11,955 nucleotides of DNA from an uncultured Candidatus Saccharibacteria bacterium. Its GTDB lineage: Bacteria; Patescibacteriota; Saccharimonadia; Saccharimonadales; Saccharimonadaceae. Numbering within the stretch: position 1 is the stretch's first letter; each line of letters opens with the position of its first letter. The notes beneath the pieces are model-generated. The model was not told where the DNA came from. It searched no databases and saw only the letters and a program-made list of their open reading frames with translations. Shown piece after piece: positions 1 through 5,635 of this stretch. A program made the position numbers and the translations under genes. The stretch lies in NCBI GenBank assembly GCA_938030585.1, contig CALHIA010000119.1, positions 1-11,955 on the forward strand, in the 5' to 3' direction.

Positions 1-1
1 T

Positions 2-396
2 TTTATTATAATTGCTCTTCTTTGGATTCCTTACGGTTTCGCCTTTTTTATAAAACAATCCGATGCAAGGACATATCAAGCAATACTACTCATTCCGTTG
101 CCGGTAATTGGACTCTTCTTATCAAGAAAAATTGGCATTTTAATTGCAAACTATATCTTCCATAAAACTAAAAGACCTCATTTCTGTCTTGCAGTCTTAT
201 TATTATTAATATTTTCTGCGCAATATCTTGTCTAGCCGTAGAAATATCTAATACCGGGTATCCGATAAAAGCTTGCTTAAACATATGTTACCAATTAAAT
301 GCAGTTGAAGTTTTTACGGCTAACCTAAAAACAATATTTCTTCTTAACTTGCCAGCATTTTTCGCGGCTTATCAATATTTGAAAAATAAAAAATAA
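2..396 (+). pseudogene. 3' remains of a membrane-protein gene, apparently frameshifted
   Basis: Two overlapping open frames together look like the end of one polytopic membrane protein. From base 2 one frame is open to a TAG at 233-235 (77 codons) and gives long hydrophobic stretches such as FIIIALLWIPYGFAFFI and AILLIPLPVIGLFL. A second frame, one base back, is open from 172 to a TAA at 394-396. It continues with a hydrophobic helix, a loop (EISNTGYPIKACLNICYQLN) and a last helix (TIFLLNLPAFFAAYQYL). Joining them inside the TTA-TTA-TTA run near 197-210 makes one natural transmembrane helix. The second frame has no ATG, GTG or TTG start where one is needed, so a decayed gene or a sequencing indel is likelier than two genes. 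Its codons are unlike those of the housekeeping genes to the right. The 5' end lies outside the window and the family is not recognised. Confidence 0.5.
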
Positions 397-523
397 CCCC
401 TTAGATTCATATGGTAAATAATAGTAGATTTCAGAGTTAAGAAACAAAAATAATTTTATATAAAATCTTGGCGGATTTTACGCATTCAAACCAAAACCAA
501 ACTTCCAAACCTTATATGCTTAA
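397..523. other. AT-rich intergenic stretch without a gene
   Basis: No credible coding frame is seen here. A weak inverted repeat, TAAAATC at 461-467 and GATTTTA at 474-480 with a 6-nt loop, could be a poor terminator for the gene to the left, but it has no following T-tract. The rest is A/T-rich sequence leading into the promoter at 524. Confidence 0.5.
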
Positions 524-552
524 TTGACAAAATAAGCTAATTATGCTACAAT
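524..552 (+). promoter_or_regulatory. Strong sigma70-type promoter with extended -10
   Basis: A perfect -35, TTGACA (524-529), is followed by a 17-bp spacer and TACAAT (547-552). TG sits at 544-545, one base before the -10, forming an extended -10. The predicted start of transcription is near 559. This is the closest match to consensus in the window. It would drive the leader and the gene at 727. Confidence 0.85.
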
Positions 553-562
553 ATATACATTT

Positions 563-613
563 ATGGATTTAATCCATCGTACATTAATGTCGTTTTTCAT
601 TTGTTTTGTCTAA
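563..613 (+). CDS. Candidate upstream ORF / leader peptide, 16 codons
   Basis: A short frame starts at ATG 563, only about 4 nt after the predicted transcription start, and ends at TAA 611-613. It would encode MDLIHRTLMSFFICFV. There is no room for a Shine-Dalgarno, so initiation would be leaderless, as proposed for rpmE and rseP in this window. The stop codon directly abuts the first base of the large hairpin at 614, the spacing seen in leader-peptide attenuators. The ATG lies in a possible 6-bp hairpin (563-568 with 572-577), which could limit its use. The peptide is hydrophobic with three Phe codons near its end. It could also be a chance ORF; no codon statistics are possible at this length. 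Confidence 0.4.
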   Translation: MDLIHRTLMSFFICFV

Positions 614-719
614 TGCTTGGCAGCGTAGGGTATATAAATTTTGTATCTCCTGCGCTGCTAAGCAGCAAATAACCCCTGTTTGTATTGACTCATACTGAGT
701 CTTATTAAAGAAAGGAGAT
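614..719 (+). promoter_or_regulatory. Structured 5' leader: putative translational attenuator or riboswitch
   Basis: Bases 614-629 pair with 649-664 over 16 consecutive positions (14 Watson-Crick, two G-U), closing a 19-nt AU-rich loop. The 3' arm can instead fold on itself: GCTGC (654-658) with GCAGC (662-666). ATCTCCT (645-651) is the exact complement of the ribosome site AGGAGAT (713-719). Its last three bases lie in the big stem, so the big hairpin and SD pairing exclude each other. A further 6-bp hairpin, GACTCA/TGAGTC, lies at 687-701. This gives an open state (big hairpin, SD free) and a closed state (small hairpin plus SD pairing). A ribosome stopping at 611-613 would cover the 5' arm. 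The pairing is seen in the sequence; the switching mechanism is inferred. Confidence 0.55.
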
Positions 720-726
720 TTGCGCT

Positions 727-1377
727 ATGACAAATCAAACAATTAACACTAGAAACCTTGTTACTGAATACTTAAGAAACATTGAGTTGCCATCTGACTT
801 TGACTTGCCATTCCTTGGCACTGAAAACCTCAAATTTCTGGCAAACTACTACATCCAAAAAGAGGCAAATACTGCAAGTAAAGCTGATTCTTTTCAGTCC
901 GAAACTAATCCATCTGAAGCCAATGAAAATCCATTACTTCAGGAAGAGGATGAGGAGTTATATAGAACCATTGATACAATTATAGCATCCATAGATCACG
1001 CAGAGCCAAAACCTCTTCTTGCAACTATTCGCTCTGATCGATGGTTTAATAACGGCGACGAAGTAGTGTGCTTCATTCAAGATGACGGCGACGAAGCTTT
1101 ACTAAAAAAGAATGTTTTTGTCACCGGTAAGGTAGCTGCCGACTGGAAACAGCACGAAGGCTATGTTTCTATTCTCGCCAATGAAAAAGTTCACACTGGT
1201 GACAATCAGGACGGACACGGACTGAGCTTCACTACGCGTGACCCACGCATCATGAAGGTCAGGGAGTATAATTATCTCAAAAATCACCCCGATTATCTGA
1301 AGATGTGGATTACCAACCACTCTGCCTTGCTTCAGTTCAATCCTGAACCAATGCTTCAGGCTTTCGCTGAACAATAA
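727..1377 (+). CDS. Unrecognised 216-residue protein behind a structured leader
   Basis: I do not recognise this protein. It has no signal peptide or membrane helix and is acidic and apparently cytoplasmic. An N-terminal part (about 1-48) is followed by a Ser/Asn/Glu-rich linker (about 49-75). A C-terminal region (about 76-216) has alternating hydrophobic strands (EVVCFI, NVFVTGKV, GYVSIL) and a tract rich in His, Gly and Asp (about 157-165), then a Tyr/Trp-rich end. A 12-bp direct repeat (1052-1063 and 1085-1096) yields two GDE motifs. The start is firm: ATG 727 follows AAAGGAG (711-717) at good spacing. It uses AGA and AGG for Arg, codons nearly absent from the genes to the right, which suggests a separate history. 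It is probably monocistronic, and a tRNA converges on it downstream. No function is proposed. Confidence 0.75.
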   Translation: MTNQTINTRNLVTEYLRNIELPSDFDLPFLGTENLKFLANYYIQKEANTASKADSFQSETNPSEANENPLLQEEDEELYRTIDTIIASIDHAEPKPLLATIRSDRWFNNGDEVVCFIQDDGDEALLKKNVFVTGKVAADWKQHEGYVSILANEKVHTGDNQDGHGLSFTTRDPRIMKVREYNYLKNHPDYLKMWITNHSALLQFNPEPMLQAFAEQ

Positions 1378-1467
1378 CGGTAATTAGTGCTAAGAAAAAA
1401 CGATAATAAGGGATTTAACAGACACTTATAGATTGCAGAATAGATAAAAATTATTATATAAACCGTT

Positions 1468-1544
1468 TGGTGGGTCTTACTGGGCTCGAACCAGTGACCT
1501 TACGAATGTGAATCGTACGCTCTAGCCAACTGAGCTAAAGATCC
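1468..1544 (-). tRNA. tRNA-Val (anticodon CAC), CCA encoded
   Basis: On the minus strand the cloverleaf is complete: 7-nt acceptor arms (1538-1544 and 1472-1478), a D arm with GCTC/GAGC, a perfect anticodon stem TACGA/TCGTA, anticodon loop TTCACAT, a 5-nt variable loop, T stem ACTGG/CCAGT with loop TTCGAGC, discriminator A and an encoded CCA (1468-1470). Anticodon CAC reads the valine codon GUG. The acceptor stem has one A3-C70 mismatch (GGATCTT against AAGACCC). The total length of 77 nt is normal. It is transcribed toward the gene ending at 1377. The T-rich stretch downstream on its strand (ATTTTTATC) may end transcription, but no strong hairpin is seen. Confidence 0.93.
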
Positions 1545-1555
1545 ATGACTTCTCT

Positions 1556-1584
1556 ATTATAATATATAATTTCACTTTTCACAA
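1556..1584 (-). promoter_or_regulatory. Promoter of the tRNA-Val gene
   Basis: Read on the minus strand, TTGTGA (1579-1584) and a perfect TATAAT (1556-1561) are separated by 17 bp. Transcription would start about 5 nt before the mature tRNA end. Unlike the mRNA promoters in this window it lacks the extended -10 TG. It overlaps the start of the rpmE terminator, so the tRNA promoter begins almost where rpmE transcription ends. Confidence 0.6.
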
Positions 1585-1610
1585 AAAATAAGGCCATTTG
1601 GCCTTATTTT
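1583..1610 (-). terminator. Rho-independent terminator of rpmE
   Basis: AATAAGGCC (1587-1595) pairs with GGCCTTATT (1600-1608) around a 4-nt loop, a 9-bp stem. On the minus strand it is followed by a run of six T. It lies a few bases after the rpmE stop codon. The + strand has only a short T-tract after the stem, so it acts mainly for rpmE. Confidence 0.85.
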
Positions 1611-1614
1611 AGAC

Positions 1615-1947
1615 TTAAGCTTCAGCTTTTTCTGCTTTTTTCTCAGCTTCTTTCATCTGCTTAGCAGCTTTGTTGGCGAGAGCCTGTTTCAAAGCTTCTG
1701 CCTTCATAGCGCGAGCCTTGAAGCGGTCAACGCGACCTTCGGTATCGATAATCTTCTCTTCACCAGTAAAGAATGGGTGAGAAGCCGAAGAAATTTGAAC
1801 CTTCACGAGTGGATATTCATTTCCATCGGTCCACTTGATAGCCTCTTCGCTCTTAGCGGTAGACTTAGTCAAGAAAGAAAAGTTCGCAGCGTCATCAGCA
1901 AAAACCACAAAGCGATAATCTTTTGGATGCAATTCTTGTTTACTCAT
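1615..1947 (-). CDS. rpmE2: 50S ribosomal protein bL31, type B
   Basis: This is bL31 of the large ribosomal subunit, which lies at the subunit interface near the central protuberance. The order is typical of type B: HPKDYRFVVF near the N-terminus, then SHPFFTGEEKIIDTEGRVDRFKAR (about residues 56-79). The Cys residues of the zinc-binding type A form are absent. The family usually ends soon after this motif. Here about 30 more residues follow, almost only Lys, Ala and Glu, and are predicted to be helical. The start is ATG 1947, with no Shine-Dalgarno. The -10 ends only 11 nt upstream, so the mRNA should be nearly leaderless. The gene diverges from rpsB and is followed by its own terminator. Confidence 0.93.
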   Translation of the reverse strand: MSKQELHPKDYRFVVFADDAANFSFLTKSTAKSEEAIKWTDGNEYPLVKVQISSASHPFFTGEEKIIDTEGRVDRFKARAMKAEALKQALANKAAKQMKEAEKKAEKAEA

Positions 1948-1958
1948 AATTAGTCACC

Positions 1959-1987
1959 ATTTTATCAGATACTCGCGGTTTTTTCAA
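1959..1987 (-). promoter_or_regulatory. Promoter of rpmE
   Basis: On the minus strand TTGAAA (1982-1987), a 17-bp spacer and TAAAAT (1959-1964) are preceded by TGA, an extended -10. The predicted start leaves only about 3-5 nt before the ATG. It is back to back with the rpsB promoter, 12 bp apart. Confidence 0.8.
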
Positions 1988-1999
1988 TAGGAAATTAGC

Positions 2000-2028
2000 T
2001 TTACAGATTCCACCTCTTATGTTAAGAT
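2000..2028 (+). promoter_or_regulatory. Promoter of the rpsB-tsf operon
   Basis: TTTACA (2000-2005), a 17-bp spacer and TAAGAT (2023-2028), with TG at 2020-2021 forming an extended -10. Transcription should start near 2035, giving a leader of about 69 nt. Confidence 0.8.
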
Positions 2029-2046
2029 AGAAAAGTAATTAATTTA

Positions 2047-2103
2047 ATGAAACAGCTTCATCCGTTTTCCTGAAGACAAGATGAAGTGAAGGGAAAGGAA
2101 AAC
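2047..2103 (+). promoter_or_regulatory. rpsB leader with a possible SD-sequestering pseudoknot
   Basis: CTTCATC (2056-2062) pairs with GATGAAG (2080-2086), leaving a 17-nt loop. Inside that loop GTTTTCCT (2064-2071) is an exact 8-nt complement of the ribosome site AGGAAAAC (2096-2103) just before the rpsB ATG. Both pairings together would make an H-type pseudoknot that hides the SD. S2 is known to repress its own rpsB-tsf mRNA in E. coli, so an autoregulatory site is expected here; this structure is an inferred candidate. An 8-codon frame, MKQLHPFS, runs from ATG 2047 to TGA 2073, possibly by chance. Confidence 0.5.
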
Positions 2104-2790
2104 ATGTCCAAGACTATCGACATGAAAGAACTCCTCGAAGCAGGAGCTCACTTTGGTCACAAGACCTCACGTTGGCACCCAAAAATGGCCCCATACATCC
2201 ATAGCAAGCGCCAAGATACTCACATTATCAATCTTGAAAAGACCGTAGCCGGCCTCGAAGAAGCCCTCGCTCTTACCAAAAAAATCGCTAAAGACGGCAA
2301 GAAAATTCTTTTCGTTGGCACCAAAAAGCAACTCAAAGCCATCGTTAAAGAAGCCGCTGAATCTGTCGACATGCCATACGTTACCGAACGTTGGGTTGGT
2401 GGTACTCTGACAAACGTCGAAACCGTTAACCGCCAAATCAAGAAGGTTAAAGATCTCGAACGCCGCATGAAGACCGGTGAACTCGAAGCTCGCTATTCTA
2501 AGCTCGAAGTTCAACGCTTCCAAGAAGAAATTGCTGTGCTTAACACCCGTTACGGTGGGATTAAAGATATGACCGATCAACCAGCCGCCATCATTGTCAC
2601 CGATGCTTGCGAAGATAAGAACGCTATTAAAGAAGCTAAGACTCTTCACATCCCAGTAATCGCCATTTGTGACACCAATGTCGACCCAACCGATATCGAC
2701 ATCGTCATCCCAGCCAACGACGACTCTACCAAGGCTGAAAAACTCATCCTCGATTACTTCGTCGAAGCTATCAAATCCGCCAAAAACTAA
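2104..2790 (+). CDS. rpsB: 30S ribosomal protein uS2
   Basis: uS2 is a late-assembling protein on the back of the small subunit, where it is needed for uS1 or mRNA binding in many bacteria. The protein has the family's opening (LLEAGAHFGHKTSRWHPKMAPYI), the IINLEKT stretch, FVGTKKQLKAIVKEAA, the ERWVGGTLTNVETV block and the closing IPVIAICDTNVDPTDIDIVIPANDD. At 228 residues it is slightly short for the family. I chose ATG 2104 because it follows GGGAAAGGAA and gives the normal MSKTIDMKELLEAGAHFGH start. A GTG at 2086 in the same frame would add six residues but would place the SD inside the gene. It is first in an operon with tsf, the usual pairing, with a 23-nt gap. Confidence 0.97.
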   Translation: MSKTIDMKELLEAGAHFGHKTSRWHPKMAPYIHSKRQDTHIINLEKTVAGLEEALALTKKIAKDGKKILFVGTKKQLKAIVKEAAESVDMPYVTERWVGGTLTNVETVNRQIKKVKDLERRMKTGELEARYSKLEVQRFQEEIAVLNTRYGGIKDMTDQPAAIIVTDACEDKNAIKEAKTLHIPVIAICDTNVDPTDIDIVIPANDDSTKAEKLILDYFVEAIKSAKN

Positions 2791-2813
2791 TTTCATCTAT
2801 TAAGGAGATAAAA

Positions 2814-3404
2814 ATGGCAGAAATTACCATTGAAAATATCAAAAAACTTAAAGAATTATCTGGCGTAGGTCTCACCGATGCTAAAAAAGCTCTTGTCGAA
2901 GCCGATGGCGATTTCGACAAAGCCCTCAAAGCTATGCGCGAAAAGGGTCTTACCAAGGCTGAAAAGCGTGGCGACCGTGAAACCCGCGAAGGTATCGTCG
3001 ACGCTTACATCCACGACGGTCGCCTTGGCGCCATCATCGAAGTGAACTGTGAAACTTCTTTCGTCGCCAACACCGATGAGTTCAAAGATCTTGCTCACAA
3101 ACTTGCTATGCAAGTTGCTTCCATGGCTCCACTTTACGTTTCCGAAGAAGATATTCCAGCTGAAACTATGAAGGCTAAAATGGAAGAATTCGAAGCTAAC
3201 TTCAAGGGTCCAGAAAATATGAAGGAACAAATCCTTTCTGGCCAAGTCAAAAAAGCTTTCTCTGACAAAGTTTTGATGCTCCAACCTTACATTCTCGATG
3301 ATTCTAAAACCGTCGCAGAATTCATCAAAGAAATGATTGCAAAAACTGGTGAAAACATCACCGTCAAGCAATTCAAGCGCATCGAGCTCGGCGTTACTGA
3401 ATAA
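2814..3404 (+). CDS. tsf: Elongation factor Ts, short form
   Basis: EF-Ts exchanges GDP for GTP on EF-Tu. The N-terminal UBA-like helical domain (about 1-45) is clear from LKELSGVGLTDAKKALVEADGDFDKAL. The core contains EVNCETSFVANTDEFKDLAHKLAMQVA (about 76-102) and the closing TVKQFKRIELG. At 196 residues it is the short form with a single core subdomain, as in Thermus, rather than the roughly 280 residues of E. coli. The start ATG follows a perfect AAGGAG (2802-2807). A strong terminator ends the operon 20 bp later. Confidence 0.97.
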   Translation: MAEITIENIKKLKELSGVGLTDAKKALVEADGDFDKALKAMREKGLTKAEKRGDRETREGIVDAYIHDGRLGAIIEVNCETSFVANTDEFKDLAHKLAMQVASMAPLYVSEEDIPAETMKAKMEEFEANFKGPENMKEQILSGQVKKAFSDKVLMLQPYILDDSKTVAEFIKEMIAKTGENITVKQFKRIELGVTE

Positions 3405-3420
3405 AAATATTTGTTCAGAC

Positions 3421-3460
3421 AAAAAAATAGAATAGGCGAAAAACCTATTCTATTTTTCTT
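3421..3460 (+). terminator. Rho-independent terminator of rpsB-tsf
   Basis: AATAGAATAGG (3426-3436) pairs with CCTATTCTATT (3444-3454) around a 7-nt loop, an 11-bp stem extended by flanking A/T pairs and followed by TTT. The T-tract leads almost straight into the -10 of rseP. Confidence 0.92.
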
Positions 3461-3461
3461 G

Positions 3462-3470
3462 TGCTAAAAT
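3462..3470 (+). promoter_or_regulatory. Extended -10 promoter of rseP (leaderless start)
   Basis: TGCTAAAAT (TG at 3462-3463, TAAAAT 3465-3470) lies 6 nt before the rseP ATG, so transcription should begin at or within a base or two of the ATG. No -35 is visible; that position falls in the terminator stem. There is no Shine-Dalgarno. Confidence 0.65.
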
Positions 3471-3476
3471 AGATAT

Positions 3477-4829
3477 ATGAATATTTTATTTGGTGCTTTT
3501 ATCGGCCTTATCGCCCTCACATTACTCGTCGTCATTCACGAATTTGGCCACTTCATCATGGCAAAAAAATCTGGTGTCAAAGTTAATGAATTCGGCATCG
3601 GTCTTCCGCCACGCAAACTTGCCTGGCTTCATCTTCCAGCTAAAGAAGTCCAAAAGTTTTATGATCAATTAAAATCCGAGTCTAAGGCCAAAGTTAATCA
3701 AAAACGTCTCCAAAAACTTCTCGCCATGGGAAAAGATAAGACTAAAAAAGATAAGTACGTCTGGTTTTTCATCCCTAGCACCGAATATAAAAATAATCCA
3801 CTCTATAAACAAGATTATTTGATATTTAGTATCAATCTTTTACCACTCGGTGGCTTCTGCACCATGGATGGGGAATCGGATGCCGAAACTAAGCCTCATA
3901 CTTTTGGTGCCACGAATTACCTTCAAAAAACTGCTATTCTTTTCGGCGGTGTTACCATGAACTGGCTCTATGGTATTCTAATTTTTACCATTCTCGCCAT
4001 TACTGGCATGCCACAATTCATGAATAATCAATTCAATATTAATGAAAAAGCGCATTTTACTATGCCAAAAATCTATATTGATAAAATTCTCGAGGATTCT
4101 CCAGCCAGTCACAGTACCCTGAAGGCTAACACCGTAATTCATGACGCCAAAGCAAAGAATGAAGATAACTGGAAAGTACTAACTTCCACACTTGATGTTC
4201 AAGATTTTAACAAATCCCATCTTGGACAAACTGTAATTTATCGTACCTTCGATCCAACCACTAAGACCACTAGCGAACACGAAGTCACCTTAAATTCAGG
4301 CGATAATTCGCCAGCCCTCGGCATCTCCATGCGTATGGACGGCCAATTCCTCGCCCGTTATTCCGTAATCGATGCACCGCTCATCGGTCTTGGTACCACC
4401 ACTCAGATTACTGGTGAAACCTTCCGTGGCCTCTACGACATGATTCGAAATCTTTTCTCTGGAATCGCCAAGCAAATTGCCGGCAACCAAGAAACCAGAG
4501 AGTCTGGCAAACAAGAACTCGCCAAAGCTGGTGAATCCGTCTCTGGACCTGTCGGTATCATTGGTGTAATTTTCCCAAGTTTCGTTAGCGCTGGCCTCAC
4601 CGAGCTACTTTTCCTCACCGCCATCATTTCCATCTCTCTCGCCTGTATGAATGTTCTGCCAATCCCAGCCCTCGATGGCGGCCGCTGGACTATGATTACC
4701 ATCTCTAAATTACTCAAGAAGAAACTTTCGACTGAGCTTGAAGGGAAAATTATCGCTACCACCTTCCTCTTCCTCTTCGCTATGTTTATTCTCGTCACGA
4801 TTTTAGATTTAATTCGTATTTTCCATTAA
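3477..4829 (+). CDS. rseP: Site-2 protease family intramembrane metalloprotease (RseP type)
   Basis: This zinc protease cleaves substrates inside the membrane. The first helix carries the metal motif HEFGH (residues 21-25). A later helix carries the third ligand in NVLPIPALDGGR (392-403, Asp at 400). A PDZ-like region lies between (about 195-290), and the last helix ends the protein. A charged insertion of about 55 residues (about 55-110) separates GIGLPPRK from SINLLPLGGF, two blocks that are close together in E. coli RseP. At 450 residues the length is usual for the family despite this, because there appears to be one PDZ domain rather than two. In other bacteria such proteases release membrane-held regulators or clear signal peptides; the substrate here is unknown. 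The gene is followed after one base by a CPBP-family gene. Confidence 0.93.
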   Translation: MNILFGAFIGLIALTLLVVIHEFGHFIMAKKSGVKVNEFGIGLPPRKLAWLHLPAKEVQKFYDQLKSESKAKVNQKRLQKLLAMGKDKTKKDKYVWFFIPSTEYKNNPLYKQDYLIFSINLLPLGGFCTMDGESDAETKPHTFGATNYLQKTAILFGGVTMNWLYGILIFTILAITGMPQFMNNQFNINEKAHFTMPKIYIDKILEDSPASHSTLKANTVIHDAKAKNEDNWKVLTSTLDVQDFNKSHLGQTVIYRTFDPTTKTTSEHEVTLNSGDNSPALGISMRMDGQFLARYSVIDAPLIGLGTTTQITGETFRGLYDMIRNLFSGIAKQIAGNQETRESGKQELAKAGESVSGPVGIIGVIFPSFVSAGLTELLFLTAIISISLACMNVLPIPALDGGRWTMITISKLLKKKLSTELEGKIIATTFLFLFAMFILVTILDLIRIFH

Positions 4830-4830
4830 T

Positions 4831-5565
4831 ATGCCATCAAAAACCTCATTTTCAAGCAAAATTGTCAAATTATTAAAATCTAACATAGACTTATTCTATC
4901 TTCCGATCTTAGCCATCATCACCTTTTACGCCGCTCAGTTCATCGTCGGGGTGCCAATGCTAATTATTCTTGGTTCCGACACGCTAAAAACACCCCTCAT
5001 TGCTACTATTTTCTCCGCCTTAGTCTATGTTTTAAGTTTTCTTTTTCTCCTCCTCACCTTTAAGCACCTAAAACCACTTAGGGCTCCGGTCACCCGTAAT
5101 GAGCTTGGATTTAAGGATTTAGTCACTTTCTCGGATATCGGCCTCGCCATTGCCGGCCTTTTTGGCTATCTAACTTTTTCTGCCATCCTTACCGCACTTT
5201 TCTCCGTTTTCCCATGGTTCAACCTTACAGAGAACCAACCACTCCTCTATTCAACCCTAATCTCACCACTTAACAAAGTCTTTGCGGCCATTGCCCTGGT
5301 AGTAGTTGGGCCAATTCTCGAAGAGGTTATTTACCGCGGACTCATCTACGGCAAACTTCGCAAAAAACATTCTCTAATTACTTCGATTTTGATCGTTTCC
5401 ATTCTCTTCGGCTTTCTCCATGGACAATGGAACGTAGGCGTCGACGTCTTCGCACTCAGCGTGGTCGCCTGCTTGATGCGCGAAACCACAGGTACGATTT
5501 ATGCTGGAATTATTTTACATATACTAAAAAACACCATTGCCTTTTATTTTCTTTTTATGGCCTAA
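4831..5565 (+). CDS. CPBP-family (Abi) intramembrane metalloprotease
   Basis: The 244-residue protein is mostly transmembrane helix. It carries the three CPBP signatures: EEVIYRG (164-170), FGFLHG (193-198) and HILKN (230-234). The Glu pair and the two His are the proposed active-site residues of the Rce1/CPBP fold. Bacterial members serve in peptide maturation, bacteriocin self-immunity or unknown processing, so the substrate cannot be assigned. It starts one base after the rseP stop and has no Shine-Dalgarno, which implies translational coupling to rseP. A terminator follows, shared with converging greA. Confidence 0.9.
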   Translation: MPSKTSFSSKIVKLLKSNIDLFYLPILAIITFYAAQFIVGVPMLIILGSDTLKTPLIATIFSALVYVLSFLFLLLTFKHLKPLRAPVTRNELGFKDLVTFSDIGLAIAGLFGYLTFSAILTALFSVFPWFNLTENQPLLYSTLISPLNKVFAAIALVVVGPILEEVIYRGLIYGKLRKKHSLITSILIVSILFGFLHGQWNVGVDVFALSVVACLMRETTGTIYAGIILHILKNTIAFYFLFMA

Positions 5566-5592
5566 TACTAGCCTTAATTAAATAAATATATT

Positions 5593-5621
5593 AAAAAAGA
5601 GGCCGCTCGGCCTCATTTTTT
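5593..5621. terminator. Bidirectional terminator between the CPBP gene and greA
   Basis: GAGGCC (5599-5604) pairs with GGCCTC (5609-5614), flanked by six A on the left and six T on the right. It therefore has a U-tract in either direction, which fits its place between two converging genes. Confidence 0.88.
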
Positions 5622-5635
5622 AAAATAACCAAAGT

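Noticed and set aside
172..240. Programmed -1 frameshift joining the two membrane frames
   Set aside because: No XXXYYYZ slippery heptamer or downstream pseudoknot is seen; an indel is simpler.
614..664. The large leader hairpin as a Rho-independent terminator
   Set aside because: It is followed by AGCAAATAACCCC rather than a T-tract.
1468..1544. Reading the anticodon as GTG (tRNA-His)
   Set aside because: GTG is read on the plus strand. The cloverleaf is valid on the minus strand, where the anticodon is CAC (Val), and there is no extra G at -1.
2086..2106. GTG 2086 as the rpsB start
   Set aside because: It would place the purine-rich ribosome site inside the gene and add residues before the conserved N-terminus; ATG 2104 fits better.
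2167..2796. Long minus-strand ORF (209 aa) opposite rpsB
   Set aside because: It is a shadow of a highly conserved ribosomal protein gene and has no promoter or ribosome site of its own.
2856..3422. Minus-strand ORF of 188 aa opposite tsf
   Set aside because: It mirrors the tsf codons, has no family resemblance and has no start signals.
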